Shown: positions 1-12,039 of the stretch, one piece after another
How positions within the stretch are numbered: position 1 is the first letter of the stretch
Layout of the letters: every line of letters begins with the position of its first letter
Source: Rhizophagus clarus
Taxonomy: Eukaryota > Glomeromycota > Glomeromycetes > Glomerales > Glomeraceae
Direction of reading: 5' to 3'
Assembly (NCBI GenBank): GCA_015698045.1
Contig: BLAL01000357.1
Coordinates: 310,001 to 374,000 of the forward strand
Length of the DNA stretch: 64,000 nt
The notes under the pieces: model-generated
Database searches by the model: none
Told to the model about the DNA's origin: nothing
The model's input: the letters and a program-made list of their open reading frames with translations, nothing else
Made by a program: the position numbers and the translations under genes

Positions 1-335
1 GCAAAGTTACCATCGCAATGTTAGAAAGAAATTTATTGAGATTATATGATTATTATAATTGTCAATCATCTTAAATTTTTTTTTTTTCTAATTTTTTATG
101 TGGTTTTGCCAATGTAAATCACTATTGTTTCAGGTTACGCGTAAATCGCGTAAACTTGATATGATCATCCTAAAATTCAGTATTTTTAGTAAATGTCCGA
201 TGTAATAAAATATATGATTAAATCATTCGAATGATTATTTTTAAAAAGTGTGTGTAATTGATATTTGTTTATTTATAAACCTTCTCTTCAGTTTTTACAT
301 ATTTCTTTTACTTAATTCTTTATACTATTACTATT
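1..335. other. 5' flank of the first gene, no gene seen
   Basis: AT-rich sequence with homopolymer T runs. I see no reading frame or repeat in it. It probably holds the promoter and 5' leader of the gene that starts at 336, but no defined element can be named. Confidence 0.4.
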
Positions 336-1908
336 ATGACTTCTCTTACATCTTATTTTAACAAGCATTTTTCACCCGAAAATTATTCGCAACGTGGATA
401 TGGTGATAGTTTTCATAAACTCCAGGTTGCAAATACTTTAGGATATTCAGAAAAAAAACTTTTAAATTCGGATGAAAACGTCAGAGAACAAGTTAACATA
501 TCTGTTGGTTTAAATTCAAATAATTATGTTCATTGTAACGTAAATCAATCGAAAGGGTTTCGTGAAAATATATCAACCAAAGAAATTGAATCAAAAGTTA
601 TATCAACCTTGGAGAGTGAATTACGAAAATTGTCTATTCGGAATGGAAATGGGAATAGTGTTGGTGATGAATCCTATAATATTTCATTGGAAAAGAATAA
701 TCCAACTATCTTGTCTGATCTTTGTCATCCGAGATTCAATAGCGCGCAAAATACAAGACATGACTCGTTCATTCAGGAACTAACGTTTGATTCTTTGCCT
801 GATGATGCGTTAATTACAATAAAGCAAACTAAACCGATTCATAATATCGCATTGTTTATTTCATTTAATTATGATTTAAACAATCATTTTTTTCAAGAAG
901 AATGTAATGCACATGGATTTCACGCCCTATTTCATGATGTTAAAGATCACATAAACATCGTACCAATTGCTAAGCTTATTACCGATGTTGTCATTAATTG
1001 TTGGTCGCGTGATTGGAACATCATCGTATTTTTTAGTTCAGAACCTATTCTTCCTATTAGCGCCGTCACAGCCTTGTTAAAACTATTACGAGCTTATTTT
1101 GATCAAAAAATTTTGGATATTGTTATAATTTGGCCTAACGTACATGAAGGAACACGTCCATGGATTGATGAACAATGTAGAGTTGCCAAAGCGACGGCGT
1201 GTATCCAAGGTGTTAAAGTTTCTGATATTGTCCCACAAATCATGTCGTATTTCGATAATGTGAGTATTCATAAATTTGAAAAAAAAATTTTAACCATTCT
1301 TTTAATCGAAATAATTTACTAATAGGGCGATTGTAGCAAAGAAATCAATGGAACAACAACTTTATTTGGCGAGAAAAAAATTACTATTTGTTACCATGAA
1401 TTCAATAATTCTCATCCAGCAGCAATGAGAATCGATGATAAAATTTGGCTCGACGTCAAGCGATATTGTAAGAAAATTGAAATGAAATACTTTTTATTAA
1501 AATTCTTTTATAAATTTTTTTTTTTTTTTATGTATTGCAGTTACTATTATGAAAGGCGAAATAGAACAAGCTTCTTTGACTGAAAATAACTCTCATGATG
1601 GAAATATTTTGCTAGAAAATATCTTGCGTAAAGCGCTATACAATAAATTCTCGCAACATTCACCGCTTAAATATATGCTTTTATCAACTCGAATTGCTTC
1701 CATTTACTTTACGCAAGAAATCTGTCAATGTAACGTATATTCAGACTCCAAAGATATTGCGAAAAGTGATACAGATATCTTAAAAGCAAAATTTACCAGC
1801 ATCTTGGAAGAAGTAAGATATAATTTGATGCAAGAAGAGAGAAAAAGAATTGAGTCAGAAAAATATAGAAATTTAATGAATAGAGAAAAGAATCTTTTCC
1901 TATTATGA
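336..1908 (+). CDS. Uncharacterised protein, three exons, about 477 aa
   Basis: I do not recognise the product. Exon 1 is 336-1259, exon 2 is 1326-1467 and exon 3 is 1541-1908. Intron 1 (1260-1325) runs GTGAGT to TACTAATAG; intron 2 (1468-1540) runs GTAAGA to a T-rich tract and TTGCAG. Both joins keep frame, and the exons sum to 1434 nt, 477 codons plus stop, which supports a real gene. The first ~140 residues are polar and Asn/Ser-rich. Residues ~165-305 look globular, with alternating hydrophobic stretches (IALFISFNYD, WNIIVFFSS, LDIVIIWPN) like an alpha/beta fold. The end is charged and probably helical (LMQEERKRIESEKYRNLMNR), a possible coiled coil. There is no signal peptide or membrane span. 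The start is the first ATG of the open frame. No neighbour explains its role. Confidence 0.65.
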
Positions 1909-4557
1909 AACGAGTAACTATTTGATTATAACAAATAGTGAAATAATGAAATTATAGAAGGTTATGATTGGGTGTACAAATAATTAGAATTATGTAAACC
2001 ACTTATTGAAAAATTAGTAACAAATTGTATGATAACCTAAAATTTTTGAATAAATAGCGTAGTTTTAGTTATAGCAAAGATATTCGTAGAAGCATTGTTA
2101 TTGTATGAAAGAAACTAAAGAAATTTTCAGGGTCAATTATTGAGTCGTCATTTATTAACTTAAAGTTTATATCTACTACTTTTCAATCTTGAAGGATATT
2201 TTAAGATTTGTTTATAATGCTTTCTTTTAAGATAATCTATTTCACATACTTTAAAACTTTCTAGACTTCAATGAGTTGATCATGATTAAGAAAGAGTCTT
2301 GGGTGTTATCGAATTAATTAATTTACATTTATATAAGTTCATGCAGACTTAAATATAATTTTAATGAGATTTTAAAATTGCATGAATGCATGAACAGTAC
2401 TTACAAAATCGGGTTAAAGAAACGAAGCTATTTAAAGCGTAGAAAAATTGTTTTTATAATTGGTGTTATACTTGGCGAATGAATAAAATCATCACCACGA
2501 TCCGAATGGTAAATACTACCATTCTGAAATAATGAAACAATGTTGAAAGATTACATCACACACATCAGAGTCATAGTTTTAAGTATCAAATTGTTTATCT
2601 GTAAATTAAACCCGTTTTCAAGATTTTTTTTTTCCCCTCTTGTGTCTGCAGTCATTGCAATTCTTAAATTTCAAAGGAATTATAAAATGCCTTTTTCATA
2701 GTGATAACCACCTTCAGCAGATTTTACAAATTAATTCAAATGCTTTCAATGCTTTCTTAACACCTTCATCTCCATATCACCAAAATTCTACTTTATATAA
2801 TATTGCTTTAATATTTTTGTTCCCTTCTGATAATTTCGAATAACAATTAATTGCCTTATTATCGCGAATATTTATATGTGCTGTAAATGTATATTATGAA
2901 AAAACAAAACTCTGACAATATCTCATCGAAGTATGCTTCTCCTCCTCAAACATCATTAAACGAATCATCTGTTTTTCTAGTGTCAAAGGATAGTCTATAG
3001 CATAAACATATTATCCATCGTCTTTTTAATCTATTCCATAACATATCTGGATATTTTTAAGACTCATTTCATTCTTATGTAAAGTTGCCTGGAGAAATTC
3101 TCTTGGGACATGTCGAAATGTGAAAAACAATTTTGACAACTTCGACATGACTTATGCTCCACATTTTTAGCCTTTGAAAATCGGGAATATCAGGTGAGGG
3201 AGGAGTTGGACCTACAAAGACTTATATCTAAACAGTGCGTTAAACATTTAATGTTCAACTTCAGAAATCTTCAGAAGGTGTATTGATTCTTGAAATTCGA
3301 TCCTAGACGGTGGGTTTATTACTTAAAAGAGTTTGATGTAATATAGCTTGCAGTTCGCTTAATGATTGGTCAAGCAAAATATTTTTCAGTCTTCCACGTT
3401 TTTGATGAATGGAACTGATTCTGTTTTCATAGCCGTGTTCTAAAGAAAGTTGATTAATTTCTTAATAAGATAATAGGAAAGAAAGTAACTGTAAAGAATA
3501 ACAATTTTCAAATATCAATTCATCTCGTTATTTACTAACTAACACTCGAGAATGGACCATCGTATGATTTTTGTATTTATAACTAACTGTCTACGCATTA
3601 TGAATATCCTTTAATTCTCTCGCAAACAAGGCAGAATATTCTCTAAATGACACTTAAATTATCTAATTCTTTAAGTCTATTATCAGCTTTTAGTTCTTAT
3701 ATCAACACAAATTATTCGTCCAAAATTATCACTTTTTTAAAAGAACTAATCAAAACGGCTTTGCAGTGACTGAATTATTATTCCGTAAGTCAGAAATTAA
3801 TAGTCTGCGTATTGATAATTTCTTATCTATAATTTTCCTGAATATTGTAAATTTTGTTATGTTAGATATAAAATCTATTCTTAGGCAGCGTTAAAATTTT
3901 ATGATAGTGTTTTATAGATGTATTTATGGTATATAAATATCTTTGGATTCTTGAAAATCCTTTGGTCTTTTTTTCCTTTGGTTTATATCATAATTAAATG
4001 TCAAGTATATCCACTCACTATACAGAATTCAAGGTAAACGAGCCAGCCTTAAAATAAAAGTAGGAATAACTAGGTGAACAAAACAATTTATTAGTTTTAG
4101 TTTTAAGAAACAACACAATGATTACTTTCTTAACCTACTAAATAAAGTCAAATAAAAGAATAAAGAATTTTACAGTATGTGTTGCTGAGAATCGTCAAAG
4201 AATCAAGTGACAGAATTAATTAACCTGACAGATGAAATCCAATTTTCTTGTGACCTAGCAATTGCTAAGTTCAACCTATATTTTGAAAACTTGGGAGATA
4301 TAATTACCAATCAGTGCGGAATCATTAGTTCTTTCATAAAATTTACTTCAATTGATGTTGATATTATAGTTAATATGTATAAAATATTAGTATTTTTCTC
4401 CAAAAATAATGGAAAACGTTTTAAATTAATCTTTTATGATAATGATAACTTTAAACATAATTTTTTCTAATTTATGCAAACATTACGAATTAGTTTACCA
4501 AATGTAAGTGTAAAGCAACTAAAGCATATTAATTGAAAATTTATATCTTAAAGTCAT
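1909..4557. other. Intergenic stretch, no supported gene
   Basis: AT-rich and full of stops in all frames. Short open frames near 2640 and 4207 have no ATG start and no recognisable content. Around 4474-4510 the sequence (GCAAACATTACGAATTAG) resembles the flank near 60170-60200, just upstream of an intact F-box gene, so this end is probably part of the duplicated F-box unit rather than unique DNA. Confidence 0.4.
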
Positions 4558-5396
4558 TATTTTTACAGTCATTAATCAGTTTTTTATAATCTTCTCTTTC
4601 ATAAATATAATTGGATGTAAGTATGGAAAGTGCACAACCTTTCTATTTACCTAAGAATTCTCTAAGGCTTCCAAAGAGATTTATATTGGTCGATGTTGAA
4701 CTGATTAATGCTTTTAATAAAATTTTCTCCATTTCCTATAGTATTCATGAGTTAATTCTTCGCTAATACTGTAAGATCAAGTATCAATAATAATAACTTT
4801 AAAATTTGACAAATTTTTAACAATATTCCAAGTTCAATGAAATGCTCCTTTGATGGCGAAAATATAAGAGGCAAATATTCAATTGAATGACAATTCTTAC
4901 GAATATTGCGCATAAAAATAAGTGAATTTTCAAAGAGATTATATAAATCGTCAAGTTCATAAGATGCTAAAAAGATTTTCTTTATATTCCCTCCATTATT
5001 TTCAATTATAATAGTAACAGCTTCTAATTTGTTGTAATATATTCTAAAGTTTTCAAGATCACAATATACACACATTTTTAATTGTTCATTAAAATACCCA
5101 AAATGGGTAATGGGTTATCAATGTTTTTAGCTTATGAAGTTTTGGAAGGACCTTTGGTAATGTGCTAGTTTTAAATTATTGAAACTCAGGATCATCTTTC
5201 CATTCAAAATGATAACCATTTGGGTTTATATTAAGAATGATTCTTTGTAGATATTGACATAACTGTGCTAATCCATAAAAATATGATGAATCTATTGATG
5301 TATTACATTTTAATTCACCAAGTGATTTAAACCGAAACCTAGCTCCTAGAAAATAAATATTTGATGTTTGATAGATTTCATATCCAAATACTTTAA
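4558..5396 (-). pseudogene. F-box family pseudogene fragment, 5' end lost
   Basis: The frame 4752-5075 (minus) matches the central-to-late part of the intact F-box proteins further right in the window: CVYCDLENFRIYYNKLEA, IIIENNGGNIKKI and IFSPSKEHFIEL align with the same blocks there. Upstream pieces up to 5396 match their KYLDMKSIKHQIFYF and SSYFYGLAQLCQY blocks, but across frame changes. The N-terminal ~160 residues, including the F-box itself, are missing. The sequence switches at about 5396 to unrelated DNA that leads into a hAT transposase remnant. The last ~15 residues are also lost near 4558. It cannot make a functional product. The truncation may have come with the hAT insertion, which is inference. 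Confidence 0.85.
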
Positions 5397-5699
5397 TTTA
5401 GAGATTGGAACTGTATCATAAATGGTCACCTGGATATCTGTGTAATTTTTGAAATCGGGTACCCAGTTGAAATCAGGTGGTTTGTGTTTGAAACGGTTTA
5501 ACCCAGTTTGTTATTAAAACTGGGTTAAAACTTAAGATTTTTTTTAACGAACAAATAATATTTAAATTTTTTAAAATTAATATTAATTTTCACTTTGTAT
5601 TTTTTTCGTAATTGTCGAATAAAATTATTTTATGTATTTAGTGACAAATTGTAACAGATTTAAGGACTTTTTATTAAATTTCGATTTATAATTCTATTA

Positions 5700-6919
5700 A
5701 TAAAGTGAAATACTCTAAAATATATGAATTGCTGTTGAATTTCTCTTTAAAAACATCATTTTACCTGCCAGTTTTGAATTACGTTTTGCAGTAATTTGAT
5801 TACCTGCATCAGAAAATAATCTTTCGCTGAGTACTGATGAACTGGGAATAAATAAATATTTTTTAGCTAATTTAGCTACATTAGGGAATTGAACTTTCCG
5901 AATTGTCCACCACTCAAAAGGATTCACATTATGATCGGCAATTGATGTATGAACAGGATCCAAATAACACTCTAATTCAAGGGATTTGCTGTTGCTACCT
6001 GTACAAAAATAGAAGAGTGCAATCGACTATGGCATTGTTGTTGACTTAAGCTACCAGATGATGATGATGATTGTACCAAGCTTAAATCAATTAGTTCTTC
6101 AAATTGGCGTATTAATTCTTTTTTGTCTTTTTGCGCTTTTCTTCATCCCAATTAGAGAGTGTTTCCAGCTGCGGATCTAAAAGCAATGCTAAAAGACTAA
6201 TCATTATAGGTTCATTCCAATAGACAAACAAGGAATTATAAATAGTCTTTTTCATTATTTTAAGAATATCTTGTGCAGGTTGGATAATTGATGCTGCTGT
6301 CTTAGATCGAGTTTGGTGGTGATATGATGTTGATTGCTCTGGAGTATCAAGCTCTGGGTTGTCTTCATCACTATCACTTAATTCGCTTTCTTCATCTGAT
6401 TCTTCATGCTGAAAATTTGGAGCATCTATAAAATAAATAATAATTAGTTAGCAATATAATTTTAAAATAAAAAATAATTATATGATAAATGATAATAAAA
6501 CAACCAATTTACCTTGTTCTATTTCCGAATCATCATCATTGTTATCGTTATTTTCAGCATATTTAAATTTGAGGACTTGAATCAAAGGATAAATAATTGA
6601 CAAAGTAGTATAGGATGTTCCACTAAAATATGTAGTGGCATCTTCAAACGGCTCTAATAAATTCACAATTTGTTTTAATAAGCTCCATTCATGAGATAAT
6701 AAAAGCTGTTTTTTAAATTTTCTCCCATCCGTACGATCGTTATGATTATCAGATAAAGGCAATGTTGCACCTAGCCATTCAATTGCTTTATGTAATTTTA
6801 ACAAGCGATTCCAGGAATGGTATTTGGAGTTCCATCTGGTCTTTGTATTAGCAATATTTCGCAAAATTGGTTTTTGTGGATTAGTTAAGATGTTTAATGA
6901 GGGTTTATTTGTACTATCC
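5700..6919 (-). pseudogene. hAT-superfamily transposase remnant (C-terminal half)
   Basis: Read on the minus strand. An exon at about 6919-6513 encodes TKTRWNSKYHSWNRLLKLHKAI and LLEPFEDATTYFSGTSYTTL, typical of the central part of hAT transposases. An intron at 6512-6426 (GTAAAT..TTATAG) joins it to a segment with an acidic linker and a WNEPIMISLLALLLDP block, which then becomes frame-broken. The frame 5715-5963 carries the C-terminal hAT dimerisation motif: PFEWWTIRKVQFPNVAKLAK, SSVLSERLFSDAGN and ITAKRNSKL. The N-terminal BED zinc finger and the first catalytic region are missing beyond the apparent splice acceptor at 6919. Terminal repeats could not be placed, so the limits are of the coding remnant only. 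Confidence 0.85.
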
Positions 6920-8041
6920 CTATAAAAAAATTGGATAAAGAATTTATACGTTTTTTTATACAGAAAAAGTCATATGAATATTGTATGATTATCGTATAAT
7001 AAACGTAGAATTTTCTGTAAAAAATATATACATAAAAAAATACGTGATACAGAAATCTGTCCAATTCTGTATCATAAAATTACAGTTTATATACCGAAAA
7101 ATACTGAAAAATACATAAATTATATGTTTTTTTAATGTAATTTATAATATAAATTTTATTATTTAATTTCAATTTTTAAATGATAATATTTTCATTGAAT
7201 ATGTTTTATTATATTATTAAATTAATATTTAAATAATAATTAAATAAATAATATTTTATTTAATACAAATATTTCATTTCTTATTACATTTCTTTAACTT
7301 TATTAAAAACCAAACTCCCCCCTATACTATACCATACCTACAGTAATTCTAGAATTATCCTATGCTAGTCTCCAAGAGTTGGCATTCCTACAAAAAAAAA
7401 ACATGAAAAAAACAACCCACAAAAAGAAATCAACTAGGTAAGAATGGTACAAAGGAACAATAAGGAAATAATAAAAAAAGTAGTTCAGAGCCAAATTGGT
7501 AAAAACCGCATGGGATGAACTGTCATTTAAAGATTAATGACTGAACTATTGGGGTACAAAAAAAGGATAGGGATTTGAGATATAAACCATGAATATTAAA
7601 TTAATATATATAAAGAAGTAATATGCTCTATTATAAATATGTAGTGTTAAATCAAAAGAAGTAAGTAAAAAAATAGGAAGAAATTTAAGCAAAATAATAG
7701 GAACAAGTTTTAAAAAATTTTAAATGAAATTTCAATTACATGAGAAAAGTAATAAAATAAAATAAAAAGAAAAAGAAAAGAGAAGAGAGAAATTAAAAGA
7801 GAAAATAAAATTTGAGAATCACTATTAATTGAATAAGAAAAACACTTGTTAAGAGGAACTTCAGTCAAAGGTGAACAAACAAAATTGGGGCAAAGATCAA
7901 AAGACATTTTGAGATATTTGTGAAAGAAATTAATATTTGTGAAAAAAATTTTAAAGAAAAAAATAAAAGAAAAATACATATATTTATAGTATTTTGAAAT
8001 TAGATAATTACATTATAATTTACAATAATTATTATTACATG
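6920..8041. other. AT-rich intergenic DNA, no supported gene
   Basis: 6920-7300 is AT-rich with short imperfect palindromes, possibly MITE debris inside the hAT element. 7300-7700 is purine-rich with no frame. A minus-strand frame, 7710-7979, reads a short Cys-containing segment (FDLCPNFVCSPLTEVPLNK) followed by a Phe/Leu-rich run that reflects the A-rich plus strand. I do not count it as a gene. Confidence 0.35.
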
Positions 8042-8405
8042 TATTTACTTTGTATGAGTCATTTATATTTTTGTTAGTAAAAATCAGTCAATTAATAAGT
8101 TATTATACGAATATTTACTTTGTATGAGTCATCTATATTTTTGTCAGTAAAAATCAGTCAAATAATAAATTTGCATATTGACTCAGCTTGTAATTTTAAA
8201 ATCAGGCAATTATATTACATAAATATTTACTTTGTATAAGTCATCTATATTTTTGCTAGTAAAAATCAGTCAGATAATAAATTTGCATATTGACTCAGCT
8301 TGTAACTTGAAATCAGGTAATTTTATTACACAAATATTTACTTTATATGAGTCATTTATATTCTAAATCAGTAAAATAATAAAATTTGCATATTGACTAA
8401 GTTTA
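8042..8405 (+). repeat. Degenerate tandem repeat, ~110-bp unit, about four copies
   Basis: Copies of TATTTACTTTGTATGAGTCA followed by TATATTTTTG.TAGTAAAAA and CAGTCAA.TAATAA begin near 8042, 8111, 8223 and 8333. Copies two and three also carry TTTGCATATTGACTCAGCTT. The first unit is shortened to about 69 bp and the others are about 110 bp. There is no coding potential. Confidence 0.8.
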
Positions 8406-9062
8406 TAAATGATGATAATCTAACAGAGATAATCTTGATTATAATATTTACTGCAGCCTATTAGGTTTGATACATACAAAATTAATATGACAATTAGCCA
8501 ATAGGAAATTCATAAAAAATCTGCTTTATAATTATAATAGTTATGTAGTTATGATAATAATTTAGTTTGATTTTCATATTTTTGTATTGAATACAAATTC
8601 GACACAAATTCGACACAAATTCAATACAAATTCAGCACAAACAACAAAATTTGGCAGAATTAACAAATTTTTACCAAAATTATTAACACAATTTGAACAT
8701 ATATTGAATTAAGTTAAAAAGATCTACCGATTATAATAATTCTCATATATTAGGACCGTCTCCTTTAGAAATTTTAATTTCCAAATTCTATGGAAATGAT
8801 GCATTTTGTATATGTTTGACATTTTGTATGTTTAATATGAATTCATTTTTTTAAAAATTTTTTTTTTTCTTTTTATTGATAAATGCAAATTCTTTATTGT
8901 ATAAATGTAGAAAGACAAATTTTGAACTTACATTAGTAAAAACAAGTAATTAGTAAAACAAGTTTCACTATATATCAATTTACGCAATTTTTTTAAAAAA
9001 ATTTAGAAACGAAAACTAACTATCTAATAAAAATAAAAATAAATCTATATGCAAATTTGACT
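8406..9062. other. AT-rich intergenic DNA with a short microrepeat
   Basis: The only structure I see is at about 8595-8640, where ACAAATTCGAC and near copies (ACAAATTCAAT, ACAAATTCAGC) repeat four or five times. The rest shows no frame, repeat or splice structure. Confidence 0.4.
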
Positions 9063-9071
9063 AATCAAGAG

Positions 9072-9254
9072 TATAGATGCCACCCAAATTATTTTAAGTA
9101 AATCCCAAATTAATTTGTACATTTTGACAGCCATAATTCCCAAATCCCAAATGTACAAATTGCAAAATTTATATATGTAATTTGTAAATTAATTTGGATT
9201 TGTACATTTGGGCTGTCATAATCCCAAATTATTTTGGATTTGGGTGGCATCTAT
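9072..9254. mobile_element. MITE with ~16-bp TIR and 9-bp target duplication (MULE-type)
   Basis: The left end reads ATAGATGCCACCCAAAT and the right end is its inverted copy (ATTTGGGTGGCATCTAT). Farther in, CAAATTAATTTGTACATTTTG is mirrored less exactly by GGATTTGTACATTTGGGCTG, so the whole ~183 bp folds back. AATCAAGAG lies directly outside both ends (9063-9071 and 9255-9263). A 9-10 bp duplication is typical of Mutator-like elements, and a MULE transposase remnant lies 350 bp away. It has no coding capacity. Confidence 0.85.
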
Positions 9255-9263
9255 AATCAAGAG

Positions 9264-9607
9264 CAAAATAAAGAATGAACAAATAACTCAGTTAATCGTA
9301 ATCCTTTTTTATGAATACAGAATATATATAGACATTCCATCATCACATGATTATATGATTGTTTACTATCTTCCCCATCATCAAAAAGCTCAGCCATGTG
9401 ACTTTTTACATACAATTTATATTAATAATTTTGAGAAATGTCTATAAATCAAATAAGTTTCAATAAATTATATTTAGTGCATAAAGAATATTGCTTTATT
9501 TATTTGTTTACTGCCATATAAAGATATCTCCATAGCCACTTTTTCACACAATATATATTATAACAAAACCTCCTTTATTTTTAGTTTGGATTTTTATTGT
9601 TGTAATG
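9264..9607. other. Intergenic flank between MITE and MULE remnant
   Basis: AT-rich sequence. The open frame that begins at 9208 starts inside the MITE and has no ATG support. It may contain the 5' part of the MULE element, but no terminal repeat was identified. Confidence 0.3.
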
Positions 9608-11500
9608 ATGGATCTATTCTCAGATAGCTATTGTCATGACTGTAAAACTCTTAAAACTTCTTCTGAATTTATGGGTTAGTGAGCTAAAGAAGTTTCTAAA
9701 AAACTTAAACCTTGTAATAATTGTTGTCAAAGATTTGCCAAAAAAACGAAAGTGGTCTACAGAAATAAATAATGATCAGCCTGATGTTTTGGAAGTTATT
9801 GATATTAATTTTTTAAGTGAAGTAATTACAGATCTTTTAGAAAATGCATCACCAAATAATCAAGAATTACATTTACATTGCCAAATAAGTGACATTGATT
9901 ATAAGAATTCACCTAATGAAAATTTGACTAAAGAGCTGCAAAAAAAATTATTGAGTTAATCGAAGATGCTGATGTATATAACTGGAATTATAATCAATTA
10001 TATACAGGTAAAAATGTTATCACGTATTGGTATTTTTGTTTCCAAAGAGATACTTAGACATATAAACCAAATAAACATCCAGATTCATCAAAATAACGAT
10101 GGAAAGATTTGACTGTGATGGTGTTGTAAAAATTTCCATTGATACAACTACATATTATCTGAAATAGAAATTTGTCATAAAAATTTATATATAAGTCCAG
10201 TTGATAAATCTGTACCAGAGAATATAAAAGATTTTATAAAAAATAATATAGACCTGAAATATATGCATGACTTGTCAATAAAGGTTTTGATACATTAATT
10301 AGACAAAAACAGATCTACTACTGGCAGACTCAATTACGCCAAAAGCGATATAAATGTTGTGAAAATGCTTTTGAATATGCATGTCTCTGGCTATTAAAAA
10401 ATAACATTTTACAGAAAGCTGAACCTGCTTAGAGATGCCAATGGTCAGTTCGGTTTAGTTTTGGTTTTAAAACTGCAGTTTTCAGCCAAAACTGAACTGA
10501 CCGCAAAACTGACTGATAAAACTGAACCGCAAAACTGATTGCAAAACTGAATAAATTTTTATTAGAAAGTGCTAATTATGACTTTATTTAATAATAACAT
10601 TTAAATTTACATAATTTTTTTTTACAAAAATAGTGCTAATTTTGAGATTTATTGGCGATATAAAAATCACGTGATCATTGCATAAAATTAAAATTCTCCC
10701 TATAATTTTAAAAAGGATAGTACTATAAATTTAAATATTAAAATTCACGTTTTTTAGTTATTCTCAATTGAAACAAAGATGTTTTTTATGGGATATATTG
10801 TAAAATATTTACAATTAACCGATCAGTTTTTCATCAGTTTTTTTATATATAAAACTGACGGTTAACCGGTCAGTCTTGGACTAAAACCAAACTGAAACTG
10901 AACTGGCAAAAACTGGTTATGACCGGTTATAACTGAACTTTTGGCATCCCTAAACCTGCTCATGCACTTGCATTTGAAACTGGTATTCTTAAACAAATAA
11001 ATGAACTAGAAATTAATATTAGTGAATATGGAATGGATGCTACTTATAACACAAACAATATGGGATTTGAATTATACATGTTACATGCAGAAATAAATGG
11101 TACAGAATTCTATTTATTTCCTGAGAATAATGGCAAATGTAAAGATGGAGTAAGAACAGTAATACTACAGATGTTTCTTACAATCTTCTGCAATCAGGGA
11201 TTACAACCAAAATTTTTTTTAAGTAATAAAGATTTTTCTCAAATTAATGCAGTGCGATTTACATATCCAAATACTAAAATTCAGTTGTGTAGATGGCACA
11301 TTAAAAAAGCTATAACTACATGACTATCAAGTAACAAAAATATCAGGTTCTCTAGCTTTAATTCTTTTTCTGAATTTGAAAAAAGTTTTTCCTTTAATGG
11401 AATTCAACAAGCACCATAGTTTTGTCCTAAAGAATTTCGTGATCCACTATGGAAAATGATAGACAAACATCTCCATTAGCATCCATTGATTCCAACAAGT
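9608..11500 (+). pseudogene. MULE transposase pseudogene, interrupted by a MITE
   Basis: It starts at ATG 9608 with MDLFSDSYCHDCKTLKTSSE followed, after a frame change, by PCNNCCQRFAKK, a Cys-rich N-terminus. Middle pieces (KGFDTLIRQKQIYYWQTQLR, CCENAFEYACLWLLK) run in broken frames to 10429. A 523-bp insertion follows. After it, the frame from ~10961 to 11323 carries the MULE DDE core: ALAFETGILKQINELE, GMDATYNTNNMGFELYMLHA, QGLQPKFFLSNKDFSQINA and KIQLCRWHIKKAI. A stop follows at once, and out-of-frame remnants (FCPKEFRDPLWKMIDKHLH) reach ~11470. It is inactive because of several stops, frameshifts and the insertion. The C-terminal zinc knuckle is not visible. Confidence 0.88.
10430..10952. 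mobile_element. Non-autonomous hAT element inserted in the MULE gene
   Basis: It begins TAGAGATGCCAA and ends with the inverted form of TAGGGATGCCAA, typical hAT-like ends. AACCTGCT occurs at 10422-10429 and again at 10953-10960, an exact 8-bp duplication, the hAT hallmark. Removing the 523 bp and one AACCTGCT copy rejoins the MULE frame (AEPA then HALAFETG) without a shift, which fixes both boundaries. The interior repeats AAAACTGA/TCAGTTTT motifs in both orientations and has no long open frame. Confidence 0.93.
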
Positions 11501-11603
11501 AAAGGATAATTTCTAACATAAAATTAATATAAAGGCAATCATGAGTAACATTTAATGCAACAGGGGAATTACAGGAAAATACCATGATTTTTTCTAAAAA
11601 TAA

Positions 11604-11711
11604 TACAATCAAACTCCAGACAAATTGGATATAACGAAAGTCATCACACATTATTTTTTACATTTTTGAGAAATAAGGACTTGTCGTTATAATGAATAGC
11701 ATTTGATTGTA
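11604..11711. mobile_element. Small pogo/Tigger-like MITE flanked by TA
   Basis: The left end is CAATCAAACTCCAGACAAAT followed by ATATAACGAAAG. The right end inverts to CAATCAAATGCTATTCATTA followed by TAACGACAAG. TA flanks both ends. The CARTCAAA..TATAACGA layout resembles pogo/Tigger-type mariner ends. It is only about 105 bp long, with no coding. Confidence 0.6.
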
Positions 11712-12039
11712 CATACTTTTTATAAATACTTGTGTTTATAGTAATATTTATATTAATTTCTAATAAAATACACTAAAATATAAATATTGGATAGATGTAT
11801 TACACTTTAATTCGCAAAGTGACTTAAAATGAAACCTTCATATGTTTTTATTCGAAAAAAAAATTAAACTTCACACATAAATATTAAACTCATATTTATG
11901 TAAAAAATTTAAAAATTTTGAACTTTATAAACTTAATAATCATTCAATTTATTTCAATTAATAATTTAATAATTTAAAAATACTTAAATGAACATATATA
12001 TATATTGTATTGATTTAAAATGAAACATACGTGTAATAT
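11712..12039 (-). other. F-box fragment and AT-rich filler
   Basis: About 11785-11838 (minus) is a short relic of the F-box family block CELKCNTSI (TAGATGTATTACACTTTAAT then TCGCAAAGTGACTT). The remainder is AT-rich with no frame. The relic shows that another F-box copy once lay here or was rearranged. Confidence 0.45.

Noticed and set aside
4207-4470. 87-aa plus-strand frame near the first F-box fragment
   Set aside because: It begins with GTG, has no recognisable block, and lies in AT-rich DNA.
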